From positions 166,717 through 230,716 of the forward strand of contig JBDWUA010000018.1 in NCBI GenBank assembly GCA_039984715.1: a stretch of 64,000 nucleotides of DNA, written 5' to 3'. Position 1 is the stretch's first letter, and the number at the start of each line of letters is the position of its first letter. A program made the position numbers and the translations under genes. Of the stretch, positions 9,076 through 18,869 are shown one piece after another. This stretch comes from JABSSA01 sp039984715 (lineage in GTDB: Bacteria > Pseudomonadota > Alphaproteobacteria > Rhodobacterales > Rhodobacteraceae). Under the pieces are notes generated by a model. The model saw only the letters and a list, made by a program, of their open reading frames with translations, was not told the DNA's origin and did no database searches.

Positions 9076-9729
9076 GTGGCGCGTTCTGGAACAGCCAGTA
9101 TTGGTCCATTCAATCTAAGCAAAACCATGTTGTATGGCATCGGCGCGGCGGTGATCCTGCTCGGAGCGATGGCGCTTGATACCAAAGTCGTTTCTATTGG
9201 TTCAGAAGAAGACTTTCGACGCGAAGCTTTTTCCCCCGACAATTTCGGCACATCTGAGTATCCACGCATTCGGAAACTCATAAACGACCGTGCTGTCGAT
9301 GCAGTAACACTATCCGAAGAACTCTCGGCCGACAAAAAGAACGCGACTGAAGAACACGCGACGATGGCAGGAGCGTTCCCAGTCTTTCCAGTCAAATTTA
9401 CTGGCACACTCGGTGAAGAAAGTTCCGGCATTCTTAAGGTAGCTGTTGCCGGCTTGCCCGATGGAGCCGTGGTTCGTGTGCAATCCGGTCCAGCAATCAA
9501 CGGAACCGAATTAAGAGACTTCCCAGGCGACATCGAGTTTGGCGCGTTTACCAACCAAATCGAATATCAAGACGCTGGAGCAGGCATTAATCGTGCCATG
9601 AGCGCGTCAATACTGTCTGACGTGGATCGAGAGTCCCTGCCAGGTAGCACCGTAAGCGTTGTCGGCGTGTTTACGATGATCAACCCAAAGAATTGGTTGG
9701 TGACGCCTGTGGAGTTCAATGTTCAATGA
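9076..9729 (+). CDS. DUF2291 family membrane-anchored periplasmic protein
   Basis: The 217-residue protein has one hydrophobic segment near its N-terminus (around MLYGIGAAVILLGAMAL) followed by a soluble domain, as in DUF2291, a predicted periplasmic family encoded beside sugar ABC importers including the rhizobial erythritol system. Function is unknown. The GTG at 9076 has GGAGG 8 nt upstream and gives the usual length; the upstream extension is compositionally odd and rejected. Its stop overlaps the eryE start as ATGA, so the two are probably coupled. A role in importer assembly or substrate handling is inference. Confidence 0.7.
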   Translation: MARSGTASIGPFNLSKTMLYGIGAAVILLGAMALDTKVVSIGSEEDFRREAFSPDNFGTSEYPRIRKLINDRAVDAVTLSEELSADKKNATEEHATMAGAFPVFPVKFTGTLGEESSGILKVAVAGLPDGAVVRVQSGPAINGTELRDFPGDIEFGAFTNQIEYQDAGAGINRAMSASILSDVDRESLPGSTVSVVGVFTMINPKNWLVTPVEFNVQ

Positions 9730-11285
9730 CCCCGCAGACCATCACAGAAAAAGGAAACACGTCGGACGATATTGATGACGCCGAGGTTGTCGTTGCCGCC
9801 CGTCATATCTCTAAATCTTGGGGTGCTGTTAAAGCACTCAAAGACGTCAATTTTGATGTTCATCGTGGACAGGTAACGACGCTGTTTGGCGAGAACGGAG
9901 CGGGTAAATCCACGCTCATGAAAATCTTGTCAGGTGTCCACCAGCCGACGACAGGACAGCTTTTTCTGGAAGGTAAAAGGGTTCACGTCGGCTCAACAAA
10001 CGAAGCGCGGGATTTGGGGATTTGCATCATTCACCAAGAGCTCAGCCTCGCGCCAAACATGAACGTTCGCGACAACATTTTTATGGGGCGCGAAATCATG
10101 GGATCAACCGGGGTCGATTTCGCCGAAGAAGAACGGCAGACACGGAAACTGATGACGGAGCTAGAGGAAGATATTGATCCTCTGACCCTCGTGGAAGACC
10201 TGCGCCTTGGCCAACAGCAGATTGTTGAAATCGCCCGCGCTTTGTCCTCAAAGTCTCGGATTTTCATCATGGACGAACCGACATCGGCGCTGTCCGCAAC
10301 CGAAGTCGAAGTGTTATTCAAAGTCATTCATGATTTGAAATCCAAAGGTGTTTCGATTGTCTACATTTCGCATCATCTTGAGGAAGCATTACAAGTGACA
10401 GACCACGCCGTCGTGCTCCGCGACGGCAATATGACGGCTTATGCGCCTCGTGCAGAAATCGACCTCGAATGGATCGTGCGAAACATGGTTGGGGAAAACT
10501 TCGACCTCGGATCACCACCGACAGGGTACGACAAGGGCTTAGCCGCTCTTGAACTTATTGAGCTCGACGTTCCCAACTCGACGGGAAATGGACGTTCCGT
10601 TGATGGGATGAATCTGACCGTCCGGGCAGGAGAGATCGTGTGCATCTATGGCCTAATGGGGGCCGGGCGAACCGAGATGATGGAATGCGTTGCTGGGCGA
10701 TTGCAATCGAGCGGTGGGCAGGTGTTGTTGCATGGTCAGGACGTTTCCCGCCTGTCCATTGCACAACGCATTGAGGCGGGCATGGGTCTTGTACCAGAGG
10801 ACCGTCAACGGGATGGTCTTGTTCAAACGATGAGTGTTGGCGAAAACCTATCTTTGGCATCCATCGCCGACTTTACGAAACGTTTCTTAACATCAAAGCC
10901 CGCAGAACAGAAAATCGTAGAGCGAACCATCAAAGACGTCACTGTCAAAACCGAGGGGCCGGGCGCGGCTATCGGTTCTTTGTCCGGAGGCAACCAGCAG
11001 AAAGTCGTGATCGGCAAGATGTTGGCGACCACGCCAAGCGTTATCCTTCTCGATGAACCAAGTCGCGGTATCGATATTGGCGCAAAAGCTGAAGTATTCG
11101 GCCTTCTTGCCGAGCGCGCCAAACAGGGTTTGGCAGTCGTCTATTCGACCTCTGAAGTTGGGGAATGCCTTTCGATTGCTCACAGAATTATTGTCATGCG
11201 TCGCGGGAAAATATCTGCGGAATTTGGCCCTGATGTAACCAAAGAAGAGATCATGGCCGCTTCTGGCGAAGCAAAGGTTGCCTAA
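9726..11285 (+). CDS. eryE: Erythritol ABC importer, ATP-binding protein with two nucleotide-binding domains
   Basis: This 519-residue protein is of the RbsA/XylG type, with two ABC domains in one chain. The first has Walker A GENGAGKST, signature LGQQQ and Walker B MDEPTSAL. The second has a degenerate P-loop (YGLMGAGRTEM), signature LSGGNQQKV and DEPSRGIDIG. One degenerate and one full site is normal for this class. It powers uptake through EryF with EryG as binding protein. The start at 9726 overlaps the DUF2291 stop as ATGA, so the longer reading from 9693 is rejected. Substrate assignment rests on the divergent eryABC genes. Confidence 0.85.
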   Translation: MTPQTITEKGNTSDDIDDAEVVVAARHISKSWGAVKALKDVNFDVHRGQVTTLFGENGAGKSTLMKILSGVHQPTTGQLFLEGKRVHVGSTNEARDLGICIIHQELSLAPNMNVRDNIFMGREIMGSTGVDFAEEERQTRKLMTELEEDIDPLTLVEDLRLGQQQIVEIARALSSKSRIFIMDEPTSALSATEVEVLFKVIHDLKSKGVSIVYISHHLEEALQVTDHAVVLRDGNMTAYAPRAEIDLEWIVRNMVGENFDLGSPPTGYDKGLAALELIELDVPNSTGNGRSVDGMNLTVRAGEIVCIYGLMGAGRTEMMECVAGRLQSSGGQVLLHGQDVSRLSIAQRIEAGMGLVPEDRQRDGLVQTMSVGENLSLASIADFTKRFLTSKPAEQKIVERTIKDVTVKTEGPGAAIGSLSGGNQQKVVIGKMLATTPSVILLDEPSRGIDIGAKAEVFGLLAERAKQGLAVVYSTSEVGECLSIAHRIIVMRRGKISAEFGPDVTKEEIMAASGEAKVA

Positions 11286-11304
11286 GTCGATGGAGAAAGA
11301 AAAA

Positions 11305-12351
11305 ATGGTGGATTCGACCACTGGATCAGCCCAAACCACGGAAAAGTCAGCAAAGTTTGAAGTTGGGCGCCTTTTGCTGGAAGGACGTGCATTCTTGGCA
11401 TTGATCGCAATTGTGGTCGTGTTTTCAATTCTCTCGCCAGCCTATTTTACACTAGGCAACTTTCTCATCATGTCCGCTCAGGTCGCCGTCTTTGGCTTGT
11501 TGGCTATCGGCATGCTTCTGGTCATCCTCAACGGTGGCATCGATCTTTCGGTGGGCTCCACACTTGCACTCTGCGGGGTTTTTGCCGGCTTCTTGATGCA
11601 AGGTATTGAGTTTGAAGCTCTTGGGGTCATCCTCTTTACTCCGGTATGGGTCGTTGTCATCCTCACCTTGGCAGTAGGCGCAGCCGTCGGGCTCGTGAAT
11701 GGGGTCTTGATCGCATACCTGAAAGTTCCGGCCTTCGTCGCCACACTTGGCACGTTATACGTGGCACGTGGTGTCGCGCTGCTAATGACCAATGGTCTGA
11801 CATACAACAACTTGGGCGGTCGGCCCGAACTCGGAAACACTGGATTTGAGTGGCTCGGATTCTATCGTGTCTTTAACATTCCGATCAGCATTATCATCCT
11901 AGCAGCGGTTGCAATTGCAGCAGGTTTCCTGCTTTCACGGACAGCTTTTGGGCGTTGGCTCTATTCGTCGGGAGGTAATGAACGGGCAGCAGAACTTTCT
12001 GGTGTGCCGGTTAAGCGTGTTCAAATCACAGTCTACATGTTGAGCGGGGTCTGTGCGGCAATTGCCGGGCTCGTGCTCAGCTCACAGCTGACGTCTGCGG
12101 GCCCAACCGCTGGTACGACATATGAATTGACCGCGATTGCGGCAGTCGTAATCGGCGGTGCAGCATTGACAGGCGGAAAAGGGACCGTTCGCGGAACGTT
12201 GCTGGGCGCATTTGTCATCGTCTTCCTATCCGCTGGATTGGTCATCATTGGTGTCTCAGTCTACTGGCAAACCGTCTTCACTGGGTCGGTCATCGTGCTC
12301 GCTGTTCTGCTGAACTCGATTAATTATGGGGGCAAAAAAAGCACTAGCTAA
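11305..12351 (+). CDS. eryF: Erythritol ABC importer, permease
   Basis: The protein is 348 residues, hydrophobic throughout, and resembles the RbsC/BPD_transp_2 permeases, with the NGGIDLSVGSTLAL and TGGKGTVRGTLLGA segments typical of that family. It forms the membrane channel with EryE. The ATG at 11305 has GGAG at a workable distance; an ATG at 11290 is in frame but has no SD. Only about 20 bp separate it from eryE, consistent with one transcript. Confidence 0.85.
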   Translation: MVDSTTGSAQTTEKSAKFEVGRLLLEGRAFLALIAIVVVFSILSPAYFTLGNFLIMSAQVAVFGLLAIGMLLVILNGGIDLSVGSTLALCGVFAGFLMQGIEFEALGVILFTPVWVVVILTLAVGAAVGLVNGVLIAYLKVPAFVATLGTLYVARGVALLMTNGLTYNNLGGRPELGNTGFEWLGFYRVFNIPISIIILAAVAIAAGFLLSRTAFGRWLYSSGGNERAAELSGVPVKRVQITVYMLSGVCAAIAGLVLSSQLTSAGPTAGTTYELTAIAAVVIGGAALTGGKGTVRGTLLGAFVIVFLSAGLVIIGVSVYWQTVFTGSVIVLAVLLNSINYGGKKSTS

Positions 12352-12449
12352 AAGCGCTTCAGACATTGAATTCCCGCATCTCTGCGAGAACAGGACGTGG
12401 GTTTAAACCGCCGAAAAATCGGCATCCAACTATCCTAAGGGAGGATCTA

Positions 12450-13397
12450 ATGATCAAATTTACGAAACGCAGCGTGTTGGCGGCACTGGTCGTCACACCT
12501 ATTATGGCAACCGCGTCGCTCGCTGATGGTCTTATCTCGATCATCGTGAACGATCCAGCAAACCCATACTGGTTCACCGAAGGTGAAGTCGCAAAAGCCA
12601 CCGCTGAAGAGCTTGGTTATGAAGCGACTGTGTCGGCTCATAAAGGCGACACCAACACAGAGTCCGCCCTTGTTGACGCCGCAATCACCAATGGCGCAAA
12701 AGCTATCATCCTGGACCCAGCGAACGCTGACGGTTCCGTTGGAGTTGTGAGAAAAGCGACAGATGCTGGCATTCCAGTCTTTTTGGTAAACGCTGAGATC
12801 AACGAAAGCGGTATTGCAATCGCTCAGTTGGTTTCCAACAACGCACAAGGCGCAGCACTTGGTGCCGTCACATGGCAAGGGCTGGTTGGCGAGAACGCTA
12901 AGTATGTTGAGTTCTTCGGCAACCCCGCTGACAACAACGCTGCTACTCGTTCAAATGGCTATAACACTGTCCTAAGCCAGTATTCTGGCCTAGAAAAGGT
13001 TGCTCAGGAAACAGCCAATTGGGATCGGACCCAAGGCTTCCAGAAGATGCAGTCTATCATGCAAGCACAGTCGACAATCGAAGCTGTGATCTCCGGCAAC
13101 GACGAGATGTCTCTGGGCGCAATTGCTGCTCTGAAAGAAGCTGGTCGTCTTGATGGCGTGATCGTTGGTGGCTTTGACGGTTCTCCGGACGCTGTTGACG
13201 CGGTGAAGTCTGGCGAAATGGCATACACAGTCCTGCAGCCTGTTGCAGTCTTCTCACGCGAAGCTGTCATCCAAGCTGATCACTACGTCAAAACTGGTAA
13301 TCGTTTGGTCGCTGACGAAAAGCAGCTCTTCGACTGCCTGCTGATCACACCAGAGAACGTGGCAAATTACTCAGCACCGTTCACACTCTCCGAGTAA
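12450..13397 (+). CDS. eryG: Erythritol ABC importer, periplasmic binding protein
   Basis: This 315-residue periplasmic binding protein of the ribose-binding (Peripla_BP_4) type has an N-terminal signal peptide (about residues 1-25, basic start then a hydrophobic core ending ASLADG). SIIVNDPANPYWF and GGFDGSPDAVDAV are typical of the fold. The start has a strong AAGGGAGG 5 nt upstream. It is the last gene of the importer unit, after a 98-bp spacer, and is followed by a clear terminator. Confidence 0.85.
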   Translation: MIKFTKRSVLAALVVTPIMATASLADGLISIIVNDPANPYWFTEGEVAKATAEELGYEATVSAHKGDTNTESALVDAAITNGAKAIILDPANADGSVGVVRKATDAGIPVFLVNAEINESGIAIAQLVSNNAQGAALGAVTWQGLVGENAKYVEFFGNPADNNAATRSNGYNTVLSQYSGLEKVAQETANWDRTQGFQKMQSIMQAQSTIEAVISGNDEMSLGAIAALKEAGRLDGVIVGGFDGSPDAVDAVKSGEMAYTVLQPVAVFSREAVIQADHYVKTGNRLVADEKQLFDCLLITPENVANYSAPFTLSE

Positions 13398-13420
13398 CAC
13401 TACTCCCTACTCGGACTTCA

Positions 13421-13450
13421 GGGGCGCTCAAGTCACAGCGCCCCTTTTTT
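13421..13450 (+). terminator. Rho-independent terminator after eryG
   Basis: GGGGCGCT and AGCGCCCC form a perfect 8-bp stem with an 8-nt loop, followed directly by six T. It lies 23 bp after the eryG stop and ends the importer operon. Confidence 0.9.
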
Positions 13451-14130
13451 GTCCAACGCCGGCTCCACGTTCCCGGACAGTAAAAGGTGGGGCGCTCTGA
13501 TGGTCCTTTCCCCCTGATCTGAACCTCGCCAAAGGGGATGATCACCTTCGATGTGAATTCAGTGAAGAGACCGGTCAGATCGAAGATTTGAAGGCGAAGA
13601 GTGCCCCTATGCTTTTGTTGCTCGGGGACGATGACCAAGTTGCGCCAATAGCAAGTTCAGCTGAAAAAAGCGCTCTGGCTTCAACCTAACGGAAGATTGA
13701 AGGAGTATAAGCGAATACCGAGGGCAGCATAAAAGCGTAACTAGTCCACTTCTCAATGCACCATTTACGAATTTTTGCCATGTGACACCGGATACTGAAA
13801 TCCTTTGTGGATTCGAACGGTTTTGCGCCTTCACGAAGAATTACTTTTGGTCGCGTTGTCTAATGTAATGGAAACGGTATATCCGATGCTAAGATCCGGA
13901 GATCATGAACAAACAGAGTGTGCCGTCAGACCTGCGCCAAAATCGCCAGCCTTGGGAAGGATACACTGCGGCATAAAGTCGGCTTAGCCAGCTTGAGGGC
14001 TGCATCAGGACTAGGAGGCTTGCGAAGCATGTCATGAAAGTATACCATTGCATACAAAGAAATTCGAAGAGCACTCGCATGCCCAAAGTCAGCGGCCGCT
14101 CTGCAACTCAGCACAAACAACGAGGCAGCC
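13451..14130. other. 680-bp non-coding stretch upstream of acnB
   Basis: I find no convincing gene. Short minus-strand ORFs (13381-13638, 13607-13834, 13889-14132) lack SD sites and recognisable motifs. The last 130 bp presumably hold the acnB promoter; GAGG lies 6 nt before the acnB ATG. A TGA-N9-TCA match at 13563-13577 has a GC-rich spacer and is about 550 bp from acnB, so it is probably chance. Confidence 0.5.
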
Positions 14131-16923
14131 ATGAGCTTGTATACAGCCTACCTCAATGAAATTGAGACACGCAAAGAACAAGGCTTGAACCCCAAGCCAA
14201 TCGAAGACGGAGCTCTGACGCGCGAGATCATTGCCCAGATCATCGACACAAATCACGAGCATCGCGCGGATTCGCTGAAGTTTTTCATCTACAATACGCT
14301 GCCCGGTACAACCAGCGCGGCAGGCGACAAGGCACAGTTCCTCAAGCAGATCATTCTTGGCGATGAAAAAGTCGAAGAAATCACGCCAACCTTTGCCTAT
14401 GAGCTGTTGTCGCACATGAAAGGCGGTCCTTCGGTTGAGGTACTGCTTGATCTTGCTTTGGGCGATGATGCATCGACAGCCAAGAAAGCCGCCGAGGTCC
14501 TTAAAACGCAAGTGTTCCTGTATGACGCGGATACGGATCGTCTGAAGGACGCCCACATCGCGGGCAACGCAATTGCGACAGATGTTCTGGAAAGCTATGC
14601 CGAGGCGGAGTTCTTTACCAAGCTTCCCGAGATCGAAGAAAACATCAAAGTTGTGACTTACATCGCTGGTGAAGGCGATATTTCGACCGACCTTTTGTCC
14701 CCCGGCAACCAAGCGCATTCGCGTTCTGACCGTGAGTTGCACGGTAAATGCTTGATCTCGCCTGAAGCGCAGGTTGAAATTCAAGACTTGCAGAAACAGC
14801 ACCCCGACAAGCGTGTCATGCTGATTGCTGAAAAAGGCACGATGGGCGTGGGGTCGTCGCGGATGTCTGGTGTAAACAACGTGGCCCTTTGGACCGGCAA
14901 GCAAGCCAGCCCCTATGTGCCTTTCGTAAATTTCGCCCCTGTTGTGGCTGGCACAAACGGTATCTCGCCGATCTTCTTGACGACCGTTGGCGTGACCGGC
15001 GGCATCGGGCTTGATCTGAAAAACTGGGTCAAAAAGCGGGATGAAGACGGCAAGCCGATCCTGAACAATGATGGCAATCCGATCCTTGAACAGAAGTATT
15101 CAGTCGAAACCGGAACCGTCTTGTCGATCAACACCAAGGACAAGAAACTGTACAACGAAGCCGGTGACGAAGAACTGGTTGATGTGGCGTCGTCTTTCAC
15201 GCCGCAAAAGGTCGAGTTCATCAAAGCTGGTGGGTCTTACGCGATTGTTTTCGGCAAAAAGCTGCAAAGCCTCGCGTGCGAAACATTGGGCCGCGAATTT
15301 AAATCCGCCTTCGCCCCGTCCAAAGAAATCTCGCATGAAGGTCAGGGCTTAACGGCTGTTGAGAAGATCTTTAACAAGAACGCCGTTGGTGTGACGGAAG
15401 GCGCTGTATTGCACGCGGGTTCCGATGCGCGGGTCAAAGTGAACATCGTCGGGTCACAGGACACAACCGGCCTGATGACCAGCCAAGAGCTTGAAGCCAT
15501 GGCCGCGACTGTTCTGTCCCCGACCGTTGATGGGGCTTATCAATCTGGGTGCCACACTGCGTCTGTCTGGGATTTCAAAGCGCAGGAAAACACACCCAAG
15601 CTGATGAAGTTCATGCATAACTTTGGACTGGTAACCGCGCGCGATCCTAAGGGCGTGTATCATTCCATGACGGATGTGATCCACAAAGTGCTCAATGATA
15701 TCACCGTGGATGACTGGGCGATTATCATCGGCGGCGACAGCCACACACGCATGTCAAAAGGTGTGGCCTTTGGTGCGGATTCAGGCACGGTTGCCCTTGC
15801 TTTGGCGACGGGTGAGGCGACAATGCCAATCCCTGAATCTGTGAAAGTGACCTTTAAGGGCACGATGGCCGATCACATGGATTTCCGCGACGTCGTCCAC
15901 GCCACACAATCGCAGATGCTCAAGCAATTTGGCGACAACGTGTTCCAAGGCCGCATCATCGAAGTTCACATCGGCACTCTTCTCGCGGACCAAGCGTTCA
16001 CGTTTACCGATTGGACGGCCGAGATGAAGGCCAAAGCGTCGATCTGTATTTCCGAAGATGAGACGCTGATTGGATCGCTTGAGATTGCGAAACACCGCAT
16101 TCAGATCATGATCGAAAAAGGCATGGATAACGAAAAGCGCATGCTGCAAGGGCTGATCGACATCGCCGACAAACGCATCGCTGAGATCAAATCAGGCGAA
16201 AAACCTGCGCTGACCCCAGATGGGAATGCCAAATACTTTGCAGAAGTTGTGGTTGACCTTGATGTGATCAACGAACCGATGATTGCTGATCCTGATGTCA
16301 GCAATATCGACGTTTCCAAACGCTATACGCACGACACGATCCGGCCGATTTCTTATTATAAGGCTGAAAAGAAGGTCGATCTTGGGTTTGTCGGGTCTTG
16401 CATGGTGCATAAGGGTGACGTGAAAATCGTCGCGCAGATGCTGCGGAACTTGGAAAAGGCAACCGGAAGCGTCAAATTCAAAGCGCCGCTGGTCCTTGCT
16501 GCTCCGACCTACAACATCATCGATGAGCTGAAGGAAGAAGGCGATTGGGCCGTCTTGCAAAAGTATTCCGGGTTTGAATTTGACGATTCAGCGCCCAAAA
16601 ATACGGCGCGCGAGGATTACGAGAACATCCTATACCTCGAACGTCCGGGCTGTAACTTGTGCATGGGCAACCAGGAAAAGGCTGCCAAGGGCGACACTGT
16701 TCTGGCCACATCCACGCGTCTGTTTAAAGGTCGGGTCGTCGAAGACACTGCTGAAAAGACAGGTGAATCGCTGTTGGCCTCGACCCCGGTTGTAGTGCTT
16801 TCCGCGATCCTTGGCAGAACGCCAACGATGGAAGAATACAAGGCCGCTGTCGAAGGGATCGATTTAACCAAATTCGCCCCTCCCCTGAAAAAGCCAATCG
16901 ACGCATTGTCGGTCCATTTCTAA
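14131..16923 (+). CDS. acnB: Aconitate hydratase B / 2-methylisocitrate dehydratase
   Basis: The 930-residue protein is AcnB, the [4Fe-4S] enzyme that interconverts citrate and isocitrate in the TCA cycle and can act on 2-methylisocitrate. AcnB order is visible: an N-terminal HEAT-like helical region (about 1-160), a swivel domain, then the catalytic domains. Cluster-type cysteines occur in GFVGSCMVHKGD and RPGCNLCMGNQEKA, and GGDSHTRMSKG is diagnostic. It is longer than the E. coli enzyme (about 865 residues), with charged insertions around KKRDEDGKPILNNDGNPI. It stands alone, with its own terminator. Confidence 0.95.
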   Translation: MSLYTAYLNEIETRKEQGLNPKPIEDGALTREIIAQIIDTNHEHRADSLKFFIYNTLPGTTSAAGDKAQFLKQIILGDEKVEEITPTFAYELLSHMKGGPSVEVLLDLALGDDASTAKKAAEVLKTQVFLYDADTDRLKDAHIAGNAIATDVLESYAEAEFFTKLPEIEENIKVVTYIAGEGDISTDLLSPGNQAHSRSDRELHGKCLISPEAQVEIQDLQKQHPDKRVMLIAEKGTMGVGSSRMSGVNNVALWTGKQASPYVPFVNFAPVVAGTNGISPIFLTTVGVTGGIGLDLKNWVKKRDEDGKPILNNDGNPILEQKYSVETGTVLSINTKDKKLYNEAGDEELVDVASSFTPQKVEFIKAGGSYAIVFGKKLQSLACETLGREFKSAFAPSKEISHEGQGLTAVEKIFNKNAVGVTEGAVLHAGSDARVKVNIVGSQDTTGLMTSQELEAMAATVLSPTVDGAYQSGCHTASVWDFKAQENTPKLMKFMHNFGLVTARDPKGVYHSMTDVIHKVLNDITVDDWAIIIGGDSHTRMSKGVAFGADSGTVALALATGEATMPIPESVKVTFKGTMADHMDFRDVVHATQSQMLKQFGDNVFQGRIIEVHIGTLLADQAFTFTDWTAEMKAKASICISEDETLIGSLEIAKHRIQIMIEKGMDNEKRMLQGLIDIADKRIAEIKSGEKPALTPDGNAKYFAEVVVDLDVINEPMIADPDVSNIDVSKRYTHDTIRPISYYKAEKKVDLGFVGSCMVHKGDVKIVAQMLRNLEKATGSVKFKAPLVLAAPTYNIIDELKEEGDWAVLQKYSGFEFDDSAPKNTAREDYENILYLERPGCNLCMGNQEKAAKGDTVLATSTRLFKGRVVEDTAEKTGESLLASTPVVVLSAILGRTPTMEEYKAAVEGIDLTKFAPPLKKPIDALSVHF

Positions 16924-16939
16924 ATCACCACCTCAGAGG

Positions 16940-16965
16940 CAGGCCCCGACAAAGGGCCTGTCTTT
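16940..16965 (+). terminator. Rho-independent terminator after acnB
   Basis: CAGGCCC and GGGCCTG form a 7-bp stem with a 7-nt loop followed by TCTTT, 17 bp after the acnB stop. The T-tract is short. On the minus strand it lies beyond the end of the DnaB-like gene, where it has no T-tract. Confidence 0.75.
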
Positions 16966-16974
16966 AGCCATCGC

Positions 16975-17688
16975 TCAGGCCGTTTTTTTCAATTGAACAC
17001 AGCCGTCTTGCAGAAAGACGGTCTTGGTAAACACATTCAAGTTGATCGCATTGGGCAAACGCACGTCGCCAATCCCGGGCATGGGCTGTACCTGTGGATC
17101 GTAAGAACGATCAATCTAAGAAATCAAAATCAAGATATGGCCAGCCTGTTCCACAAACGCTTTCAGCGCAGACATTTGGAATTCAAGTGCCGGCTTTGTG
17201 CGATCTTGATCCAAAAGCTGCATGTAATCGATAACTGCCACAGAACCACGTGGTTGTTGGCGTTGCGTCTCAATAATATGGGCCGCACAAATCTGGTCTG
17301 ATGTGTCCACAGTCAGCTTGTCGGTTTTGGCCGTCGTTTTAAACCCCAGATCAGAAAGTCGGTTTTCCACGTCGCGTTCCGAATATTCCAATGAATAAAA
17401 CGTGGCGGGCTGATCACCTTTCAACGCTTCGATAATCAACTCAAGACCCATTAGCGTCTTACCGTGGCCCGGTCGCGCGCCAAGTAAAACCAAGTCACCG
17501 GGTTGTAATGCATCGAGTATTTTGGCCGTCGGTTTACGCCGCGCATGAAAAACCGCAAGCAGACCCCAATTCGAAAACCCCTCAACCTTGGCGACTTGAT
17601 CCAGTGCTTGATTGAGCGGAATGTTGTTTTGACGCGCCTGACGTTTTGCTTGCCGCTTTAGCTGATAAATCGGGACTGATAATCTCAT
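16975..17688 (-). pseudogene. DnaB-helicase-like ATPase gene interrupted by an in-frame amber codon
   Basis: From the ATG at 17688 (GGAGG 7 nt upstream) the frame encodes a DnaB-like RecA-fold ATPase: Walker A GARPGHGKT (about residues 70-78), a YSLE segment near 98-101, Walker B VAVIDY (150-155). At codon 191 (17116-17118) a TAG follows LILIS, exactly where DnaB-type proteins have a conserved glutamine (motif S-Q). The same frame then continues with IDRSYDPQ, PMPGIGDVRLPNAI and LKKTA to a TGA at 16975-16977. A single CAG-to-TAG change therefore explains the break, with no frameshift. The whole protein would be about 237 residues, shorter than replicative DnaB and lacking its N-terminal domain. 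It is either a recent pseudogene, an error in the sequence, or a truncated product. Cellular role unknown. Confidence 0.75.
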
Positions 17689-17979
17689 ACGAGAACCTCC
17701 ATTTGCGAGCCTGTGTCACAACCCCTCCTTATGTGAACGCTCGACCAAAAGGTTCGATGAAAGATAAGCCCCACATGTCGTTTGCTTTCCCATCGGAGGG
17801 GGGAGGTGCGGGCCACGCCTTGCCTCACACTAACGGCCGCTTGGCCATGGGGCAATCCGTGCGGTTACACTTTCCGACAGGATACAAATGGCGACTGAGC
17901 GGGTTTGGCCGCCATTCGTGGTTCAGTAGGTTTACTTCTGTGATGTTGAAGTAGCAGCCTAACTCACTACTTACAAAGG

Positions 17980-18522
17980 ATGAAAAATTCCTACGCCAGA
18001 ACTTTATTAGGAACTGCTGCAATTGCCTTGTCTTCGGTTGTATTTCCCTCACAAACGCACGCCTGCATGTTATTCGATGAACCCGACCCCGCTTTTTGGT
18101 CCGAACACGCGACAAGTATCGTAGAAGCTAGTATCTACGGCTTTGAGACGCGGCCCTTAAATTGGGGCAAGAAACAAGATACCAGCGTAAGTTACCCAGA
18201 CCCGTGGGTGCTGAAGCTGCACGTACACAGAACTATCAGGGGGAACTCTGTTGAATTCCGCGAAGTGGCTACACGCATACTTAACACGACAATCGTCGAT
18301 GCAACGTACATTTCAGACTTGATAGGTCACCGACGAGAATTCGCTATCTTGGATGCCCCAAATTCATGGTCCTTAGAGACTAATGGGATGCTGCCTGAAT
18401 ATAATCGTCCACACCTCCAAGATGTTTACGTTGTTGATGCGAAAGGCGACCCGATCGGCGAGATTTGGGAGCTAATGTGCGCAGCACTTCCAATTTTTGA
18501 AGTGGGAACCTTTGCAGAATGA
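17980..18522 (+). CDS. Secreted protein of unknown function
   Basis: This 180-residue protein has a clear signal peptide (basic start, hydrophobic core around LLGTAAIALSSVVF, probable cleavage after THA at about residue 28). The mature part begins with a cysteine and has another near the C-terminus (LMCAALP), which could form a disulphide. I recognise no domain. The SD is poor (AAAGG touches the ATG). Composition is more AT-rich than its neighbours, and it lies between a broken gene and a degenerate repeat, so horizontal origin is possible. Confidence 0.6.
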   Translation: MKNSYARTLLGTAAIALSSVVFPSQTHACMLFDEPDPAFWSEHATSIVEASIYGFETRPLNWGKKQDTSVSYPDPWVLKLHVHRTIRGNSVEFREVATRILNTTIVDATYISDLIGHRREFAILDAPNSWSLETNGMLPEYNRPHLQDVYVVDAKGDPIGEIWELMCAALPIFEVGTFAE

Positions 18523-18663
18523 TGTGGTCGATTTAAGCTCAAACCTGCCATTAACTGCTCGATATTCCAAAGTTAGCTTTGGGCTCATTGCGGACATTGG
18601 GCTGGCAAATTTCTTAATGCGGGAGTGCGCCCCGATCTGTAAAAGGCACCACAAATTTCGCCC

Positions 18664-18692
18664 AAAAAAACGCCTGATACATTCGGCAGGCG
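18664..18692 (-). terminator. Rho-independent terminator after ferredoxin-like gene and repeat remnant
   Basis: On the minus strand CGCCTG and CAGGCG form a 6-bp stem with a 10-nt loop followed by seven T. It sits 3 bp beyond the stop of the desaturase remnant and would end transcripts from the ferredoxin-like gene. Confidence 0.75.
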
Positions 18693-18695
18693 AAA

Positions 18696-18856
18696 TCAGG
18701 TTTCCTGCTCGCCCTGCCGGGCCAGATCATCTCGAACTCCGCTTGGTTTTAGACGTAATCCAACGCCACGCCAACGAGTCCTTAGGGTCATGACTCCGCG
18801 GGCACAGACGCCATAGATCTCTTTCAAAGGCGCGAAATACATCATTCTAAGGTCAG
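18696..18856 (-). pseudogene. Remnant copy of the 3' end of the sterol-desaturase-family gene
   Basis: These 161 bp align without gaps to the last 161 bp of the desaturase gene (19469-19629). By hand I count about 21 mismatches (roughly 87% identity). The frame is intact and reads MYFAPLKEIYGVCARG, GVGLRLKPSGVRDDLA, QGEQET then TGA, closely matching the full gene's C-terminus. No upstream part of the gene is present. Homology starts at the stop codon on one side and ends abruptly at 18856, leaving a direct repeat on either side of the ferredoxin-like gene. Confidence 0.9.
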
Positions 18857-18869
18857 GCGATGCTAGAAA

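Noticed and set aside
13563..13577. TGA-N9-TCA match upstream of acnB, first read as an iron box
   Set aside because: It lies about 550 bp from acnB with a GC-rich, asymmetric spacer; most likely chance.
13797..13860. A GATTCGAAC stretch resembling an antisense tRNA T-loop
   Set aside because: The flanking bases do not form a T-stem, and no acceptor or anticodon arms can be drawn.
18540..18655. Segment with GGGCTCATTGCGGACATTGGGC, resembling dispersed intergenic repeats of alphaproteobacteria
   Set aside because: Only one copy occurs here, so repeat status cannot be shown from this window.
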